Below are positions 11,985 to 25,264 of a stretch of 64,000 nucleotides of DNA, piece after piece. This DNA comes from Melieria omissa (lineage: Eukaryota > Arthropoda > Insecta > Diptera > Ulidiidae). The position numbers were made by a program, and so were the translations under genes. The notes under the pieces are model-generated. The model worked only from the letters and a program-made list of their open reading frames with translations, did not search any database and was not told where the DNA came from. The stretch is from the NCBI GenBank assembly GCA_963971225.1, contig OZ020267.1, positions 111,060,163-111,124,162 of the forward strand, written 5' to 3'. Each line of letters starts with the position of its first letter. The stretch's first letter is position 1.

Positions 11985-12710
11985 TACCACAGGTGGGTGT
12001 GGTACCTCCCATACAACCTAAATTTTTAATATGGTATGTCTTCGGAATTATAAGTCGTTCAGCATTGAAATTTTGTACAGCGTCATGGCGTAGACGTGTC
12101 ATTTCACCGGTTGTATTGTATGGGCATTGGACAAGGGGCGTGGCACTTTTTAAATTCCAGTGTAACTTTGGAACTAGAGCGTTCACATCAATGACACTCG
12201 GTACAAACTTATTATTTAGTCGCGTCCTTCGACATGGGGAATGGGGGTGGGTTTTTTACAAGGGGGCGTGGCACCGCATATACAGCCCAACTTTTTAATA
12301 TGGAATATCTTCAGAATTATAAGTCGGACAGCATTGAAATTTGGTACAGAGTAATGACGTAGACGTATCGTTCCACTGGTAATTTAATGAGCGTTCAACA
12401 AAGGGTGTGGCACTTTTTAAATTCCTGTGGAACTATAGCATTCACATCAATGACACTCGGTACAAACATACGATTTAGTCGTGTCCTTCTGCAGGGGGAA
12501 TAAGGTGTATTCTGGACAAGAGGCGTAGCACCGTCCATACAACTCAATCCTTTAATATGGAATCTCCTATCGGAATCGTTAGCCGCACAGCATTGAAAGT
12601 TGGTACGAACTTTCCACTTAGTAGCACAATTCTACCAGAAGAAAGTTGTGAGCATTGGACAAGGGGGCGTGGAACCGCCTCCATGTTTTTATGCATAGAT
12701 TGTTTATCCT
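11985..12710 (+). repeat. Degenerate tandem repeat, ~245-265 bp period, ~2.7 units
   Basis: Shared blocks recur in order: CATACA..C..AATxTTTTAATATGG, CAGCATTGAAATTTGGTACA, GACGTAGACGT, GGGCATTGGACAAGGGG, CGTGGCACTTTTTAAATTCC, then TTCACATCAATGACACTCGG and TACAAAC. Unit starts are near 11985, 12250 and 12520; the third lacks part of its middle. The period and lack of coding suggest the array-like interior or end of an unidentified transposon. I do not recognise the family. Confidence 0.8.
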
Positions 12711-12839
12711 GACGGACTGACAGATTGATTGATTTATCATCGACCAGCCCAAACTGCTGAAGCTGCAAACATGAATTTTGGACCTTCGCCAAAACGGGAT
12801 TTTTTGAAATTCGGGTTCTTAAAAGGCAAAACATGGGTT

Positions 12840-13650
12840 AAAGGTTGTATGAAGAAACGTAATTAAATAAACATACCTATTGAATTTGAACTTCCTGAAA
12901 ATATTCTAGATCAAAACTTATTCGACACGTATTTTATAATTTGTTTGAGTCTTTTGACTTCAAACTTGGTTAAAATACTTCAAATGTAAAATCACTTGAT
13001 ACGCGTTTTTCATTTTTCCGAATTTTAAATCGGACGGGGTCATCGACGGGTTAAAAGTTTGTATGGAGAAACTGTGAAAAATATGTTACAAACAAATTAG
13101 CATAACAATTTCTAAAACTTTTTAAGACATTTCTAAAAAATTTTACAAAATTTGTAAAATTTTGCAACAATTTCTAAAAATATTTAGAGCCATTAAAAAA
13201 TATTAACATAATTATGTTCGAAAAACATTTACCAACCTTCAAAAATATTCAACAGAAATTCAAAGGAGATTTCAGGATTTCTAAAAATATTCCAAAAATT
13301 TCTAAAAATTATTTTTACACAAAAACTGCGTTCAGTGACTTCTTAATACACTAACAAAAAATATTTAAAAATTTTGGTAATATATATTTTTTTATTATTT
13401 ATTTTTATTGTATATTTTTTAAGTATTCAAAACTTTCTAAAAGATTTTAAAAATTTCAAAACTTCTTTATACATTAACAAAAAATATTAAACAATTTTTT
13501 TAATGCTTAAATTTTATACTTTTTATTAATTTATTTGTTTAATTCTTTGTTTTATTTTATAAATATTTTTAAATTGTTCAAAATATTAAATAAAATAATT
13601 AAAAACATTTTTCGCATATTTAATTACTTCACCGAGAAAACTTACATAAT
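12840..13650. other. Very AT-rich low-complexity stretch
   Basis: Repeated TTTCTAAAAATT and TTTTTATT-type words without a fixed period. No gene or element ends seen. Confidence 0.6.
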
Positions 13651-15656
13651 TCGTGGTACACTTTTGTAATAAAAAAGTGTCAAAGGATTTTTCTATTAAC
13701 TTCAAACGTATGCAACTACTTAGAACCCCACTAACTGCAGCATAAAATTCTTTGATGTCTCTTATGCGCTTCGCTCTTTAAACAAAACTGTAACTGAAAA
13801 GGTTGAGTTGCTGCAAGTGCACGCTTTAATTTTTGCCTCGTGCTGACAAAGCACAAAATTGCGTCATGTAACATACCACATTTTTTAATTACCCACAAAC
13901 TACTGCAGCTGAATTAAAAAATTACTCATGGCTTTGTGCTCACAAGGAAAGCGCAAGAAACTACAAAGCGACTAATGCTGGAAAAGGCGAGAAAGTGACA
14001 GAGGTGAGGTGTGCACAAAACCCTACAATGTGTGCACGAAACTTCATAGATGTACAACTTTTTATTCAACTTCAATAAGAAAAAAGCACCATAAGGAAAT
14101 TGAAAATGAAAATGAAAAAAGCAGCAGCACTTTAATCAATAAAAAGCACCAAAACAAAGCTTCTTCCAAACTTCCACATTAAAATTTCATTGCATACTTT
14201 TACGCGTTTGTGCCACTTGCCGCCGTTCTCGATTACACATTGCTACATTTATGGCCTAACAACTCTTTTTCGTTGCATATTTTTGTTGTAACATTTGTTT
14301 GCTGTTGTTGCCGTTTATGCGCATGTTGTGCCATTTTACCACTATGGTTGTTCTTGCTGTTGTTGTTATTGTGTTATGTTGGTTTCGCCGCTCAAATTAA
14401 CTTCCTCCCTTCCTGTGGCTAGAACGCATTGTTGTTATTGTAAAATGTTTTTTTTTGGCATAATTTCATTACGAGCATATAAATCAGCCGCTGCGCCTTA
14501 AAGTATGCTACTAAAAATTATAATTTGTTTTCTGTTCGTCTGCTTTTGTATACTTTTTTATTGCCATCTGGTCTCACTACGCGTTGCGTTCTAACGCTCG
14601 CGAAGGCGGAAAAAGGAAGCGGTGGGTACAAGAGGCGTGTGGGTTGAAAAAGTAGGCAGAGCGCGAAACATGCGAACGCGCAAAACAGCAACAGTAAAAC
14701 AACAACAACTTCTAGCCGCTACTTTTAGGCGTAATTACAAATGTGTTTGTGCGCGGTTGGCTGTGGCTCAGCGAAAGCGAAATAAAAAAGGCTTGTCCGG
14801 ACGGAGTTCACTGCCTTCTCCCTCTCAACACCGCCCTCGCTCCTTTTACAATCACATTCGGCCGCCTTATTGAGGCTACCGGAGCACAGCTGAGCGTGCT
14901 GTTACTTACTTGTGGCTCAACCATTTCGACGCCAATGTGCGTGTGTTGTTGTGCTATTGTAGTGTAGCAATAATTGTTGGCTACAGCTTTCGCTTCATAT
15001 GCAATATTTCATTTTTATAGCACATTGCACGCTTTTAGGCGCAAACGCACGTAAGCATTTGCGTTTTAATATTTCTCCTCGCCATAAAAACAGAAACAAA
15101 AACAAAGAACTACACCAATAACATTGTTCGAAGTTTGTTTATTGTAAACTTTTCCAAAGGGGAATAGCAAAATATTATGCAAAAACAACAACCAAAGCTA
15201 AATAAAAACATTAGCCGACACAACAACAATAACAACAAATAGAGTTGCAATGTGTGCTTAAATTTTTGTTATTAAGGAAATTTGAATGTGATTGCCAGCG
15301 CAATTGAATATTTGTGCACATTGAATACACACAAAACGCAACTGCAGCACCCGCTGTGCGTTATTTTTAATTGCCCCTAAAATTAGTATTAAATTATTTA
15401 ATTATATTGAAGTGGTTTTTTGTTTTTGTTTGGTTCAGATATTTTTGCACACAACGTGACATTTCATTGTGCAATCAGTGTGTTGTGTTTGTGTTTTGAT
15501 TTGATTTCTTTTCCAACTACGTTTTCTTTGTGAAATAAAACCACCAGCATTGCGGTATAAAGTGGTGAAAGGCGCCTAAAATCATGCTAACAGTAGTAAA
15601 TGTTTGCATTTAATTGGTCAGTGTATTAAATTAGTTACTGGCAAATCAACCACTGA
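13651..15656. other. Non-coding stretch with TTG/CAA microsatellites
   Basis: No gene supported. TGTTGTTGCC-type runs lie at 14284-14400, and two 14-bp element copies at 14495-14508 (GCCTTAAAGTATGC) and 15574-15587 (GCCTAAAATCATGC). Confidence 0.5.
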
Positions 15657-16140
15657 ACCTTTTACTTAAAGAGTGCATACATTTAGGCTTAAAGGAAAAT
15701 TAAGGAAACCAAATACTATACTTTTTACTTAAAAATGCATACATTTAGGCTTAAAGGAAAATTAAGGAAACCAAATACTATACATTTTACTTAAAGAGTG
15801 CATACATTTAGGCTTAAAAGAAAATTAAGGAAACCAAATACTATACTTTTTACTTAAAGAATGCATACATTTAGGCTTAAAGGGAAATTAAGGAAACCAA
15901 ATACTGTACTTTTTACTTAAATAATGCATACATTTAGGCTTAAAGGAAATTTTATGAAACCGAATGCTATATTTTTTACTTATAGAATGCATACATTTAG
16001 GCTTAAAGGGAATTTTAGGAAACCAAATACTATACTTTCTCTTTAAAGAATGCATACATTTAGGCTCAAATGAAAATTAAGGAAACCAAATACTATACTT
16101 TTTACTTAAAGAATGCATACATTTAGGCTTAAAGATGAAT
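15657..16140 (+). repeat. Tandem array of eight ~63-bp units built on the 14-bp element
   Basis: Eight units, each containing GCATACATTTAGGC exactly, at 15675, 15737, 15800, 15863, 15926, 15989, 16052 and 16115 (period 62-63 bp). The rest of each unit reads roughly TTTTTACTTAAAGAAT before it and TTAAAGGAAAATTAAGGAAA with CCAAATACTATAC after it. The units differ by scattered substitutions in the flanks while the 14 bases do not vary. Confidence 0.95.
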
Positions 16141-19100
16141 TTAATATTTTCCTGTTGTTATTAGATATTTGCTGATGTGTGCAAAAGAAGTAGAAAACGT
16201 AAAACGAAGGTTGCTAATGCGCTCAAATGTGTGTTTCACGCTCCAAAGCTCACATTACGTTGCTGCTCTTTTCTTTACCGATTTACCTTACAAGGTCGCC
16301 TAAGCCTTGTCACAAGCGCACTCATACACACACACACACTCATACAAATGCGAGTATATATGCTAAAAGTTGTATACATTCTGTACATTACGCAGCTTAC
16401 GGCATCTTGTGTGAGTTCAACTTGTTTATAGTTTGTCGTAAAACTTGCAGCAAACTGGCTGAAAGTGCTGAAAAATATGCCAAAGAAAAGAACAAAAATC
16501 CAGAGAAACGTAAGCTGCGCGCGTAATCAGTTCTTCTATTTCACTGCACCAAGTTGAGCGGATAAGTGCACTGAGCTGAGCATGAATGACAGCTGATGTT
16601 TGCTGCATACTTTTGTGCGCTGCACTTGGCTGCTTTATGTCATAAAATAACAAGCAGAAAAAACATAAAATTTAAACTTGAACTTAAAGGTTCTTGTGCT
16701 GTGTTTGGGTGTGTGAAGTTTTTACAAAACTTTGCGCATTTCATTTGCAAATATTTGTTATACAAAACATCAGGCAATAGTCTACTTTGAGGATATTTGA
16801 AAGAAATATTTTAATGCGCACAGGTCTTCAAAGTTTATGTGTAATTGTGTGTGTGTGTGTAGAGCGGCAGTTTGCCAAAGTGTGCGTAACAATGAAATTT
16901 ATTATCACTTTAACAAAAGTGAAAGAAAAAAATTTAAAAAAAGTAAAGTAAAAAAGTAAAAAAACGTTGAGAACGAAAAACACAAATTTGCATATATTTA
17001 TGACAAGCAAAAGTAGCAGCCAAACCCTAAAAGTATGCCAACATTTTGTAGTCGAACAGCATTGAAACACGCAATCGTCCACTCTGGGGCAGACACACGA
17101 CACGCCGCTCAGCACTCGACAGCGCACACGTGTGCCAATGTCCCAACGCATTAGTCGCCACAACGACACACGCACACACACACACACTCACACTGACACA
17201 GGCGCTGTTCACATGTTCCCATTTGCTTGGCCATCGAACGGGCGTGTAGCCCAGTGCGACCATATCTCCGGAGAGTATTAGTCAGCGACAAATGTGTCCA
17301 AAATGTAGCAAACAAAATTGACAACTTCAAGGCAGCAAAGTGCCATCAACTCGCACCGCTGTGGGCCCATTGCTCAGCGCTTAAATTTTCCGCAGACATT
17401 TTTCTGACATGTTGTCTGGCGCTGTGTCTGTGTGTGGCTTCGACTGGCTGTGTGTGCGTGTATGTATGTTTGCTTGTCGTCTGTTTGTCGTTCATATTAT
17501 TTATGCATTTACCAACACAAGCGTAAGTATACACACACATTAAAAAAAATAGTAGTTGGAAATGTGCTGGCAGCAGCTGAGAGAGGCGGCAACAACGCGC
17601 GTGTGGTTGGCAATTCTACTTGCACCACAAGTCGCTTCTTGCTCCTCTGCCATATTTGGTGATATATTTTCACACAAACCCTAAAAATATGCAACACAAA
17701 ATGAAAATCGTTGAAATGAAAAGTTTTATATGCGCACAATTGAAAAGTTGCTGACGTTGTTGGCTGGCAGAGACACACCAAAACTTAAGCGTATGTCGAA
17801 GTTTTCAAATGTAAAAAAGTCCTGCATTTTCTTTCCCCTCCCCTAACGGCACATTGCCTTTGTTGCTCCTCGCTGCTTTGCTGCCATTCAGCAGCCATTA
17901 TTGTTGGCGTTGTTCATAGTGCCGCCACACATTAGCACCCGCGCGCGCTCTCTCTCTGATTTGTCTCGTTGTTTGCCTTTTGTTTAGCATTTTTGTGTTT
18001 TTTCGCGCGCGCCTGAAAATATGCTGCTGCACTTTGCCGCACATTGTGCGGGCGCCGCAAGTGCAAGTTGTTGTCCTTTACAGTTTTCACAGTTCGTATT
18101 TTTTCATTGCCCCTTCTGTCCTCTGCATAAAGATTTCTTCAAGGACTAAAGCATATTTAAAATGAAAACAAATAATTTAAAAAGACAAATTTATTATTTA
18201 ACAACACAAAAAAACAAATGCGTAGATGAAGAATTTTTGCTCGTTTGCGCCTTAATTTTTTGTGATATTTTTTGAAAATTTTTTTGTTCGCAGTTTGTTA
18301 TTTTTTAATATTTAATGATGTGGAAATTTTTAAGCAACTGCGCTGTGTTGGGCCCCTCGCTCCATTTGAGTTTGGTTGTTGTTGCTGCTGAGTTAGTTTT
18401 ACTTGTTGTTGTTGTCTTTGTTGTTGTTATGATATATTGCAATGTATTCAATATGCTCAACATACTATGTGTGGCTGTGTTTGTGTGCAAAGTGTCAGTG
18501 CTTGATAACTTAAAGTGTATGCAGCAGTGCATACTTTTGGGCAATTCATCTTTGGCATAGTTTGAACTTTTAAACACTTTTCGAGTGCAATGATTGGGTT
18601 TTGTTGAATCTTTTTAAAGTTAAAATTGATGACTTTGATTCTTTGGGCAAAGATTTTATTTTAAAGTTGACTGGGTTAAATATTTAAGCGTGATTTTAGG
18701 CGTTCAACTAAGAAATCGTGTTTCAAATCTTAAATAATATTTTTAAACTATTTATTTAAACCTATAAAACCCATTTATTCTCTTTCACGATTCTCTGTTA
18801 AGTAAATCAGTCTAAGAATATGCTTTCGAAAATTAGCGTTTTATTTGAAAAGGATTTGTAACTGAGATTGCAGACATAGTGGGGGATTTTGAAATTTTTT
18901 GTCCACTAAAATCGGTCTTGTTGGTACACATATTCTTCCAATTCATATTCTCTATTTGGTCCATAGAATGAATTCTTATAGACTAATTAAAAATAGCGAA
19001 CAATTTAAGCTTTTTTGATATAAACTTTCAAAACCTCTTACGCATCTCTGAGAATCGTTTTTAAGTACAAAAGCAAAAGAGTTGGGTGCATACAAACTCA

Positions 19101-21650
19101 ACTGGTTTTTAAATGAATAATAAAGCTTGGCAAGTTGAGAAAAGTACATATATTTGTGATCAGAATCACGAATCAACTGAATACACGAACTAGAAATTTT
19201 TGATAGCAATGATTTTGAAAAAAGTTGAGTTATTGTACAGAAAGTCAATGGAACTGTACTGACACACCAACTAGAAACTTTACTGCCCCGCTTACTTTGA
19301 AACATGGCAGCCATACGATGTTATTTAAAGATATACTGAAGATTTTATGAATAAAAAAAGCATCTCATACACCACACAAATTTTTACAAATTATTTATTG
19401 CATACTTATTGCACTTAAGCCAATGCTTCGCAAGTGCTTTTAGCTAGTTTGTTTCGCTTCAGAGAATTTTTCAAAAAATAATTTACATACTTTTAGCTGT
19501 GAACTGCAGTGTCTAACCCACATGAAACGTTCAAAGCTAAATTTGAAATATCTTAAAAAAATTGTATCCCTTTGCACTGCACTGCCGTCGCACATAATGT
19601 GCGACACGTCGCACGTCGTCGTTCTTTTTATCGAGTGCAACAATGCACACAGGTGAGACAAAACTAACAATCGACAACTGGCAGACAATGACAGTGGCTA
19701 CTTTTGCTCGTTTGTTTTCTCTGTTGCGTTCACTTTACATCACTTCATTTCTCTTCTCTACCATACAAAGCGTACACACACACACAACATCAACGTAATG
19801 AAGTGTGAACAGCAGCACTCAGGTGTCAGCTTTGATATGCTGTTCGATACATCAATGCATGAGTGCCAACAACAACAACCATTTTCCAAAAAACGAGATA
19901 GAAAACAATTCAAAAAAATAAAAATAGAAAGTACTTAAAAAAGAAAAATGCAATTGAAATAAAAGCTAAAAAGTTGTGTGCAAAGCAATTGAAAATGTAT
20001 AGAGCAACGCCTGGTTGCACTGAGCGTTGCAACTCCGTCAAATGTCAACATGCTGTCACTGGCTGCCGGCTTGTGGCGTCTGTTGGCTTTGTTGTTGTGT
20101 TATTTTTTTCTTTTTTTGTACATTTCACGTTTGTCTGGCGGAGTAGAGCTTTGTCTGCGTTTGAATGGGATTTTTGCTAGGAATTATTATGTTGTTGTTG
20201 TTGCTGTTGGCAATGTATGCTTTGGGTTTATCTCAATAAGTATTTAGTGCTTGATTTAAATTTTGGTGACTTTAAACTAGCCATTTCCTCTCTCTTTAAA
20301 CTTTAAGCTCAAAAAGAAGAATACCCAAAGCATTGCTAAATTCTTTGGCTGCTACTTTAACAGCTAAAACTTCTACACTAACAAAAACATTAATAGCAAG
20401 AAAAGCAGCAAATTGCAAAAATACCCAAAGCATTGTCATCTGTCTGGATTTTGCATGCAATTTGCCCAGCAGAAAGCTGCCGCTTTCAACCGCCCGAACT
20501 CTCCCTTCCGTGTTCTACTCCTTTGCGCCTTTGTCTTTACACTTTGCGTTTTGCGCTCTCATTTACAATGCAAGCGAAAGTCAGCAAAAACCCTTAACAA
20601 TAACAATTTTCAGCACCAACTGCCAACAACACCTAAAAGTCGACTATAGTTTCATTCTTATTTCTTAGCTGTGCTTCCTTTTCGTTCCTTTTCCGCACAC
20701 AGTGTATATATATGTGGGTGTGTGTTTGGTGATTTTTGTGCGACTAAGTAAACTTTTGCCAGCCGCCAACGCCGCCTAAAAACACACTTCACAATGGCTA
20801 CACTTTCTTTCTGCTTTGCCTGCTTCGCTTGCAGGTCGTCGTCGCTGGTCCTCCTTGTCACATGGCACATTGCTGCGACCGCACTGTTTTTTCCTCTCCC
20901 TGCTGTTGCTGTTGTTGTGTTAGTTTATTTTTTTGTTTTTGTTGCCTGTCTCAGCTTCGTGGCTACGCTCATTTTCATGTCAAGTTGTTGCATGCGGTGC
21001 CGGTTCTCAACGCCTTTGTCGTCTTTTCGATTTCTGTTTATTTGGTCTCGTTGGTCTCGTTGTTGTTGTTGCTGCGCTTCATTTGTCTATAGCTCCCCCT
21101 CGCGAACTCGCGACAGCGCAAGCTGTGTTGTCCGTGTATTTGTGTGTGTGTGTGTGTTTGTCCTGCATGCGGTTGACACTTTTGTCTTGGCGCTGTTGCC
21201 GCGGTTGTGTTACTCAATTTTTTGCTGTTGATGTTGTTACTGTTGTTGTTGTTGTTGTTGCTGCTGTTGCTGTGCTTATTGTTCTTGTCGCTGCCATTGT
21301 CCATTCATTCAGCGCCAGTCACTGCCATGGATTTTCTCCTTAGTCACTTACAAACTGCTTTGGCTTTGGCTGTTGCGTTGTATTTATTGTTGCTGTCGCT
21401 GTTGTTAGTGTTATTGTTGTTATTGTATTTTCCTTTCTGCTAAACGTTAAACAATTTCGTTTTGCAAACAGACGTGGAGGGTGCGGTAACAGCTTACAAT
21501 CACTTTCAAAACAAAGACTCCAACTAAGCGCGCAGTTTGTGTTTAGATTTTGCTTTTATTGTTGTTGCCTTGTTTGAGATTTTCTTACGAAAGACTAGCA
21601 ATGCATTGCAGGGGGATATGTAAATATTTGCTAAATATTTATTTCTGTTT
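16141..21650. other. Non-coding stretch with scattered 14-bp elements
   Basis: No gene supported. 14-bp element copies lie at 16604 (-), 17026 (+, CCTAAAAGTATGC), 17680 (+), 18011 (+), 18529 (-) and 19485 (-, weak). There are CA runs at 16325-16340 and 17170-17190, a TG run at 16847-16860, and TTG/CTG-rich runs at 20880-21430 that create long but spurious leucine/valine-rich frames. Confidence 0.5.
17026..17038 (+). repeat. 14-bp element copy (CCTAAAAGTATGC)
   Basis: Matches the consensus over 13 bases; the base before it is C rather than G. Confidence 0.6.
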
Positions 21651-22720
21651 GGTTTGTAAAGCATGATCATTATTTAAATTGCTGTGATTTTAAAGGAATT
21701 TAAATATTCATGCTTTTGCCTAAAAGCAGGCAATGTTTGGTTTTGAAATAATTTGACAAATTACTTATCAAAAATTCATTAATGTGGCAAACTTAGTTAA
21801 ACATATTTGAGAATGAAATCATTATGTCACCAATACCGCCTAAATGTATGCTACGTTTTCTTGACATGCATATTTAAGCTTTTTTACTTGACTAACAAAT
21901 GTTTCGTCTCTGTTGATTTTGTAAAGCATGAAATTCTTAAAAGGTGTAAACAATATATCACTAAGCATGCCCCTAAATGTATGCAATAATTTCGTAATTA
22001 TTCGTTTGGTTAAATTTCAAATTTATTAAGAGAAAAATTTAGTTGAGCATAGTTTTGTGCGCAGTACAACAATAACAAACAATACAATAATAACTAAAAT
22101 CTCCTAAAAATATGCTATGCAATAGTATACTTATTCTATTTATTCTTTATTGAGCCAATATATCCTTCGCTTGGAATGTGAAGCCAAATATGTTTCTGTT
22201 TAAATTCAAAGAACAAAAATCTTCATACTTTAACCTAAAAGTAGGCCAAGTTTTTCTTGCTACAATATAGAATATTTCAATTAAAACTTACTAAATTTTA
22301 TAAGAAATTAGCTAATATTACAAATTCAATAAAAACTTTGCTGGAATGAAAAAATGTCTTAAATGCCTCCTAAATCTATGCAACATAAAAGCGTATATAT
22401 GTTTTTCACTTTTAGTAGACAAAATATTTGTTTGTGGTTTGGTTTATAGTGTGTTGAATAAATATTTTAATTTCTATGGTATTTAAGAAATTAAAATTGT
22501 ATCTGGTTGCCTAGAGGTATGCAATATTTTGTTGATAAAATATTTGGATTGAATGGCCTTACCAATTGTAGGGATTTTCTAAAAATATTTTTTTTTTAGT
22601 TTTTTATAAATTTTTTTTTACAATTGTGACATAAACGATGCTCAAAAGTATGCAACACAATAATGAATTCGAGTTATTTATCGTGGGCACAAATCGGCTT
22701 TAGTTTTTCCTCAAACCTTC
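21650..22720 (+). repeat. Strongly diverged tandem array, ~131-bp period, with conserved 14-bp core
   Basis: Eight copies of the 14-bp element, all in the same orientation, lie at 21718, 21838, 21972, 22103, 22234, 22369, 22509 and 22640 (steps 120, 134, 131, 131, 135, 140, 131). Between them only weak similarity remains, such as GTTTGGTT and TTTTGTAAAGCATGA recurring. The even spacing implies an old tandem repeat in which everything but the core has decayed. Confidence 0.75.
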
Positions 22721-24630
22721 TTTAAAATAGTAAAGCGCCTAAATTTATTCTTACTTAAATAAAAAGTATTCGCATTCATTTTCCCAAATGAATGCGAATT
22801 CAATTATTTGCAAAGTGTACAAGAAAAATTAGCTTTAAGTCTTTAAACATTTTCGTTGCACTGCTGCTACCTGTCAATGACAAACAGAAAACTTTGCTGC
22901 CAGCGCACCTGGCATCTTAGAAAATATTTACATTGCAACTTAGCCGCAGCCGGCTTTTGCCAGCATGGCAACTCATCCGCCAAATGTTGGCTTTGCCGTT
23001 TCTGTCAATTGAAACGTGACGCACGACGCAAACATGTCGTGGCGTGTTGCGTGTCGTCGGGCCAATGTCGTGTCAGCAGAAGCGCGACGATGTGAAACCT
23101 GCACCAAACCAGAACAGCCGAGTCCAGACCGCAGCCAACAGAAGCAGACTGAAGTAAACATTTTTGCGTGCTTTAACTTTGCCGTAAAAATTAGTAGAGT
23201 CTAAAGAAAATTCTATATACAAATCAATGTACATGAAAAAAATACAAAAAGTAAATAAAGACTCAGACGCAGCAACGTAAAAATTATATCGCAAGTTATG
23301 CTAATTGTTTCTTGCCGCTGCTGTGGCTGTTGTTTTGTGTTGCTCGCAGACTTTACATGCAATGAACAAAAGTTTGCACGTTACAACCAGACGACGTTTG
23401 ATTCTTTTGTGGCTTTTATTGCATGTTTGCTTTGCTTTATTTTTCATGTTTCTATTTTGAAGAAATAAGAAATATGAAGAAAATATGCCTAAAATTATGC
23501 AAAGATTTTTGATGCCACAATTTCGTATAAAATTAAACTCTTCATGGCATTTTGTTGTGTTTAATAGATTCCAAAAAAGGAATTTAATAAAACATTTTGC
23601 CGCTTGCATGTCATTTCACAACGCTCGCAGCGCGCTCTCTGTCTGCTTTTGGGTGCGGCTTGTCGCGACCGACGTAATGAACCAATTGCAAGCTAATTAA
23701 ATTTGGCTTTTAGTTGCATTAACACCTTGTCATGTTTTCATACTCATATTCTGTATGTGTGTATGTGTGTACGTCAGTGTTTATTTTGTATGTACAACTT
23801 TTGCCAGACATGTCATTATGTCAAAAGCCAAATTGCATTTTCAGCCAACTGCAAACAACTTTGGTTTGTCGGTTTGTTGCTCTTATGACTTTTAGCGGTT
23901 ACTGTTGCATACTTTTTTGCGTCCAATAAAATACATTGTGGCGCTAAAAATAATTTGCATGTTGTGCGGTTTTGCATGGACTGACTGGCTGCTGGCAACA
24001 GGCGTCAGTGTGTTATTTGACAGCGTTTGACATTTAATTTTGACACCTGCAGTCAAATGATTTTTATTTTTTTCTCCCTATTTTACGTGTTGGTTAGAGT
24101 GTTTGTTTCATAATGATAATGGAGTTGCGCCGAAAAGTGAGCGAAAATTTAATTCAATGTGAATTTATGTAGAATTTCGATTCAGTTGATGTGTTTATAT
24201 GAAAGTGAGGTTCAATTTACCGATTCAATATCGACTTTTTAGGAAAATTCTTACTAAAAAACCATGACTGATGTTCTAAAGGGGCAATGTCTGATAGATA
24301 TTTACACGAAAAACCTGTAACTGCGCTCTAACGATTTCTACAGAGGCTAAATACATAAAATAAGAGTTCTAGAAAAGTCTTCTTCTGCTTTTAAACACTT
24401 GTCCTGCAGTCTTAAGGAGAAAAAGAGCTCGTCTGGGCTACTTCCTGTTCTAAAATCTAGAGGATCTTGTTGCTGGGACACTAACCAGTTTACTCAGACT
24501 TTCCAGAAGCTAAAATTCGTCATCACCAAACTGATCTAAGTTTGAACTTCAGTGGTATCATAATAAATCTCTATGGCCCAGGTGAGCTCCCTTTGAAGCA
24601 GCCACTTTTATCTTTTTACATACCTACTGT
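22721..24630. other. Non-coding stretch
   Basis: No gene supported. 14-bp element copies at 23487-23500 (GCCTAAAATTATGC, +) and 23907-23920 (GCATACTTTTTTGC, -). The cysteine-rich open frame at 22856-23095 has no recognisable zinc-binding spacing. Confidence 0.5.
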
Positions 24631-24631
24631 T

Positions 24632-24830
24632 GGCCACGATAGCCCAGCGGGTAACGCGTTGGCTTCTCACACCAGAGGCCTTAGGTTCGATTCCTAAAAC
24701 AGTGTTGCATATACATTTAAAAAACGGGTGAAATATGGGGTATGCCAATGAATTTTTCAGGCCTCCGAGGCAGCACCATAACCTATCCTGATCCTGCTTT
24801 TCAAATACACCAACATTTCATTTGAACAGT
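24632..24830 (+). mobile_element. tRNA-derived SINE-like sequence
   Basis: Contains a good RNA polymerase III A box (TAGCCCAGCGGG, 24640-24651) and a perfect B box (GGTTCGATTCC, 24684-24694). The T arm folds as TTAGG/CCTAA around TTCGATT. An anticodon-like loop TTCTCAC (24664-24670) would give CTC, so a tRNA-Glu origin is possible. The acceptor stem does not pair, so this is not a working tRNA. A tRNA-unrelated tail follows. The 3' limit and family are uncertain. Confidence 0.6.
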
Positions 24831-24839
24831 AATAGATAT

Positions 24840-25260
24840 TGTAACGATGAGGCACTCTGTTGCTGTGCTATGCATGAATGCTTTTATGGGCATACTTTTA
24901 GGCACGCACTTTAGAGTACAGCAAACTTGCTATAATTCCGCTATGGCGAGGATGGTTCGCGAAGGTGATGGGCTGAGGTGATGGGCTGTGCTAGAACGAT
25001 CGAGATAGAGAGTATAACTGAAATGTGCAAGAAACATCGGCGCGATAGGAAAACCAGTATAAAAGCAGCAGCGTGCAGCGCAGAGGGTCGAGTCTTAGTT
25101 GAATAAGCAAATTAGTAACAAGTGTAGGTACAAGCAAAGTATAAATCTTGTTGATAAAGTGATTGTTGGTTTTTGACTGCGTTTTGCGCTGAATAATTGA
25201 AGTGGTTTTATTTTTCAAACACAATCCAGATACGAACTTAGAGAGGTCATTTTCGTAACA
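24840..25260 (+). mobile_element. Solo LTR, copy 1 (complete)
   Basis: 421 bp from TGTAACGATG to TTTCGTAACA, flanked by ATAT on both sides (24836-24839 and 25261-25264), which fits a 4-bp gypsy-type target duplication. It holds a TATA-like box TATAAAAG (25058-25065) and, about 50 bp from its start, an exact 14-bp element GCATACTTTTAGGC (24890-24903). No internal retrotransposon sequence adjoins it, so it is a solo LTR left by recombination. Three related copies lie nearby. Confidence 0.85.
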
Positions 25261-25264
25261 ATAT

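Noticed and set aside
20794..21443. Several overlapping Leu/Val/Cys-rich frames resembling membrane proteins
   Set aside because: They come from TTG/CTG-type microsatellite translated in different frames and no single frame is favoured.
22856..23095. Cysteine-rich 79-residue frame, possible zinc-binding protein
   Set aside because: Cysteine spacing fits no known motif and there is no splice or promoter context.
24632..24710. Functional tRNA gene
   Set aside because: Pol III boxes are good but the acceptor stem does not pair, so it is treated as SINE-like.
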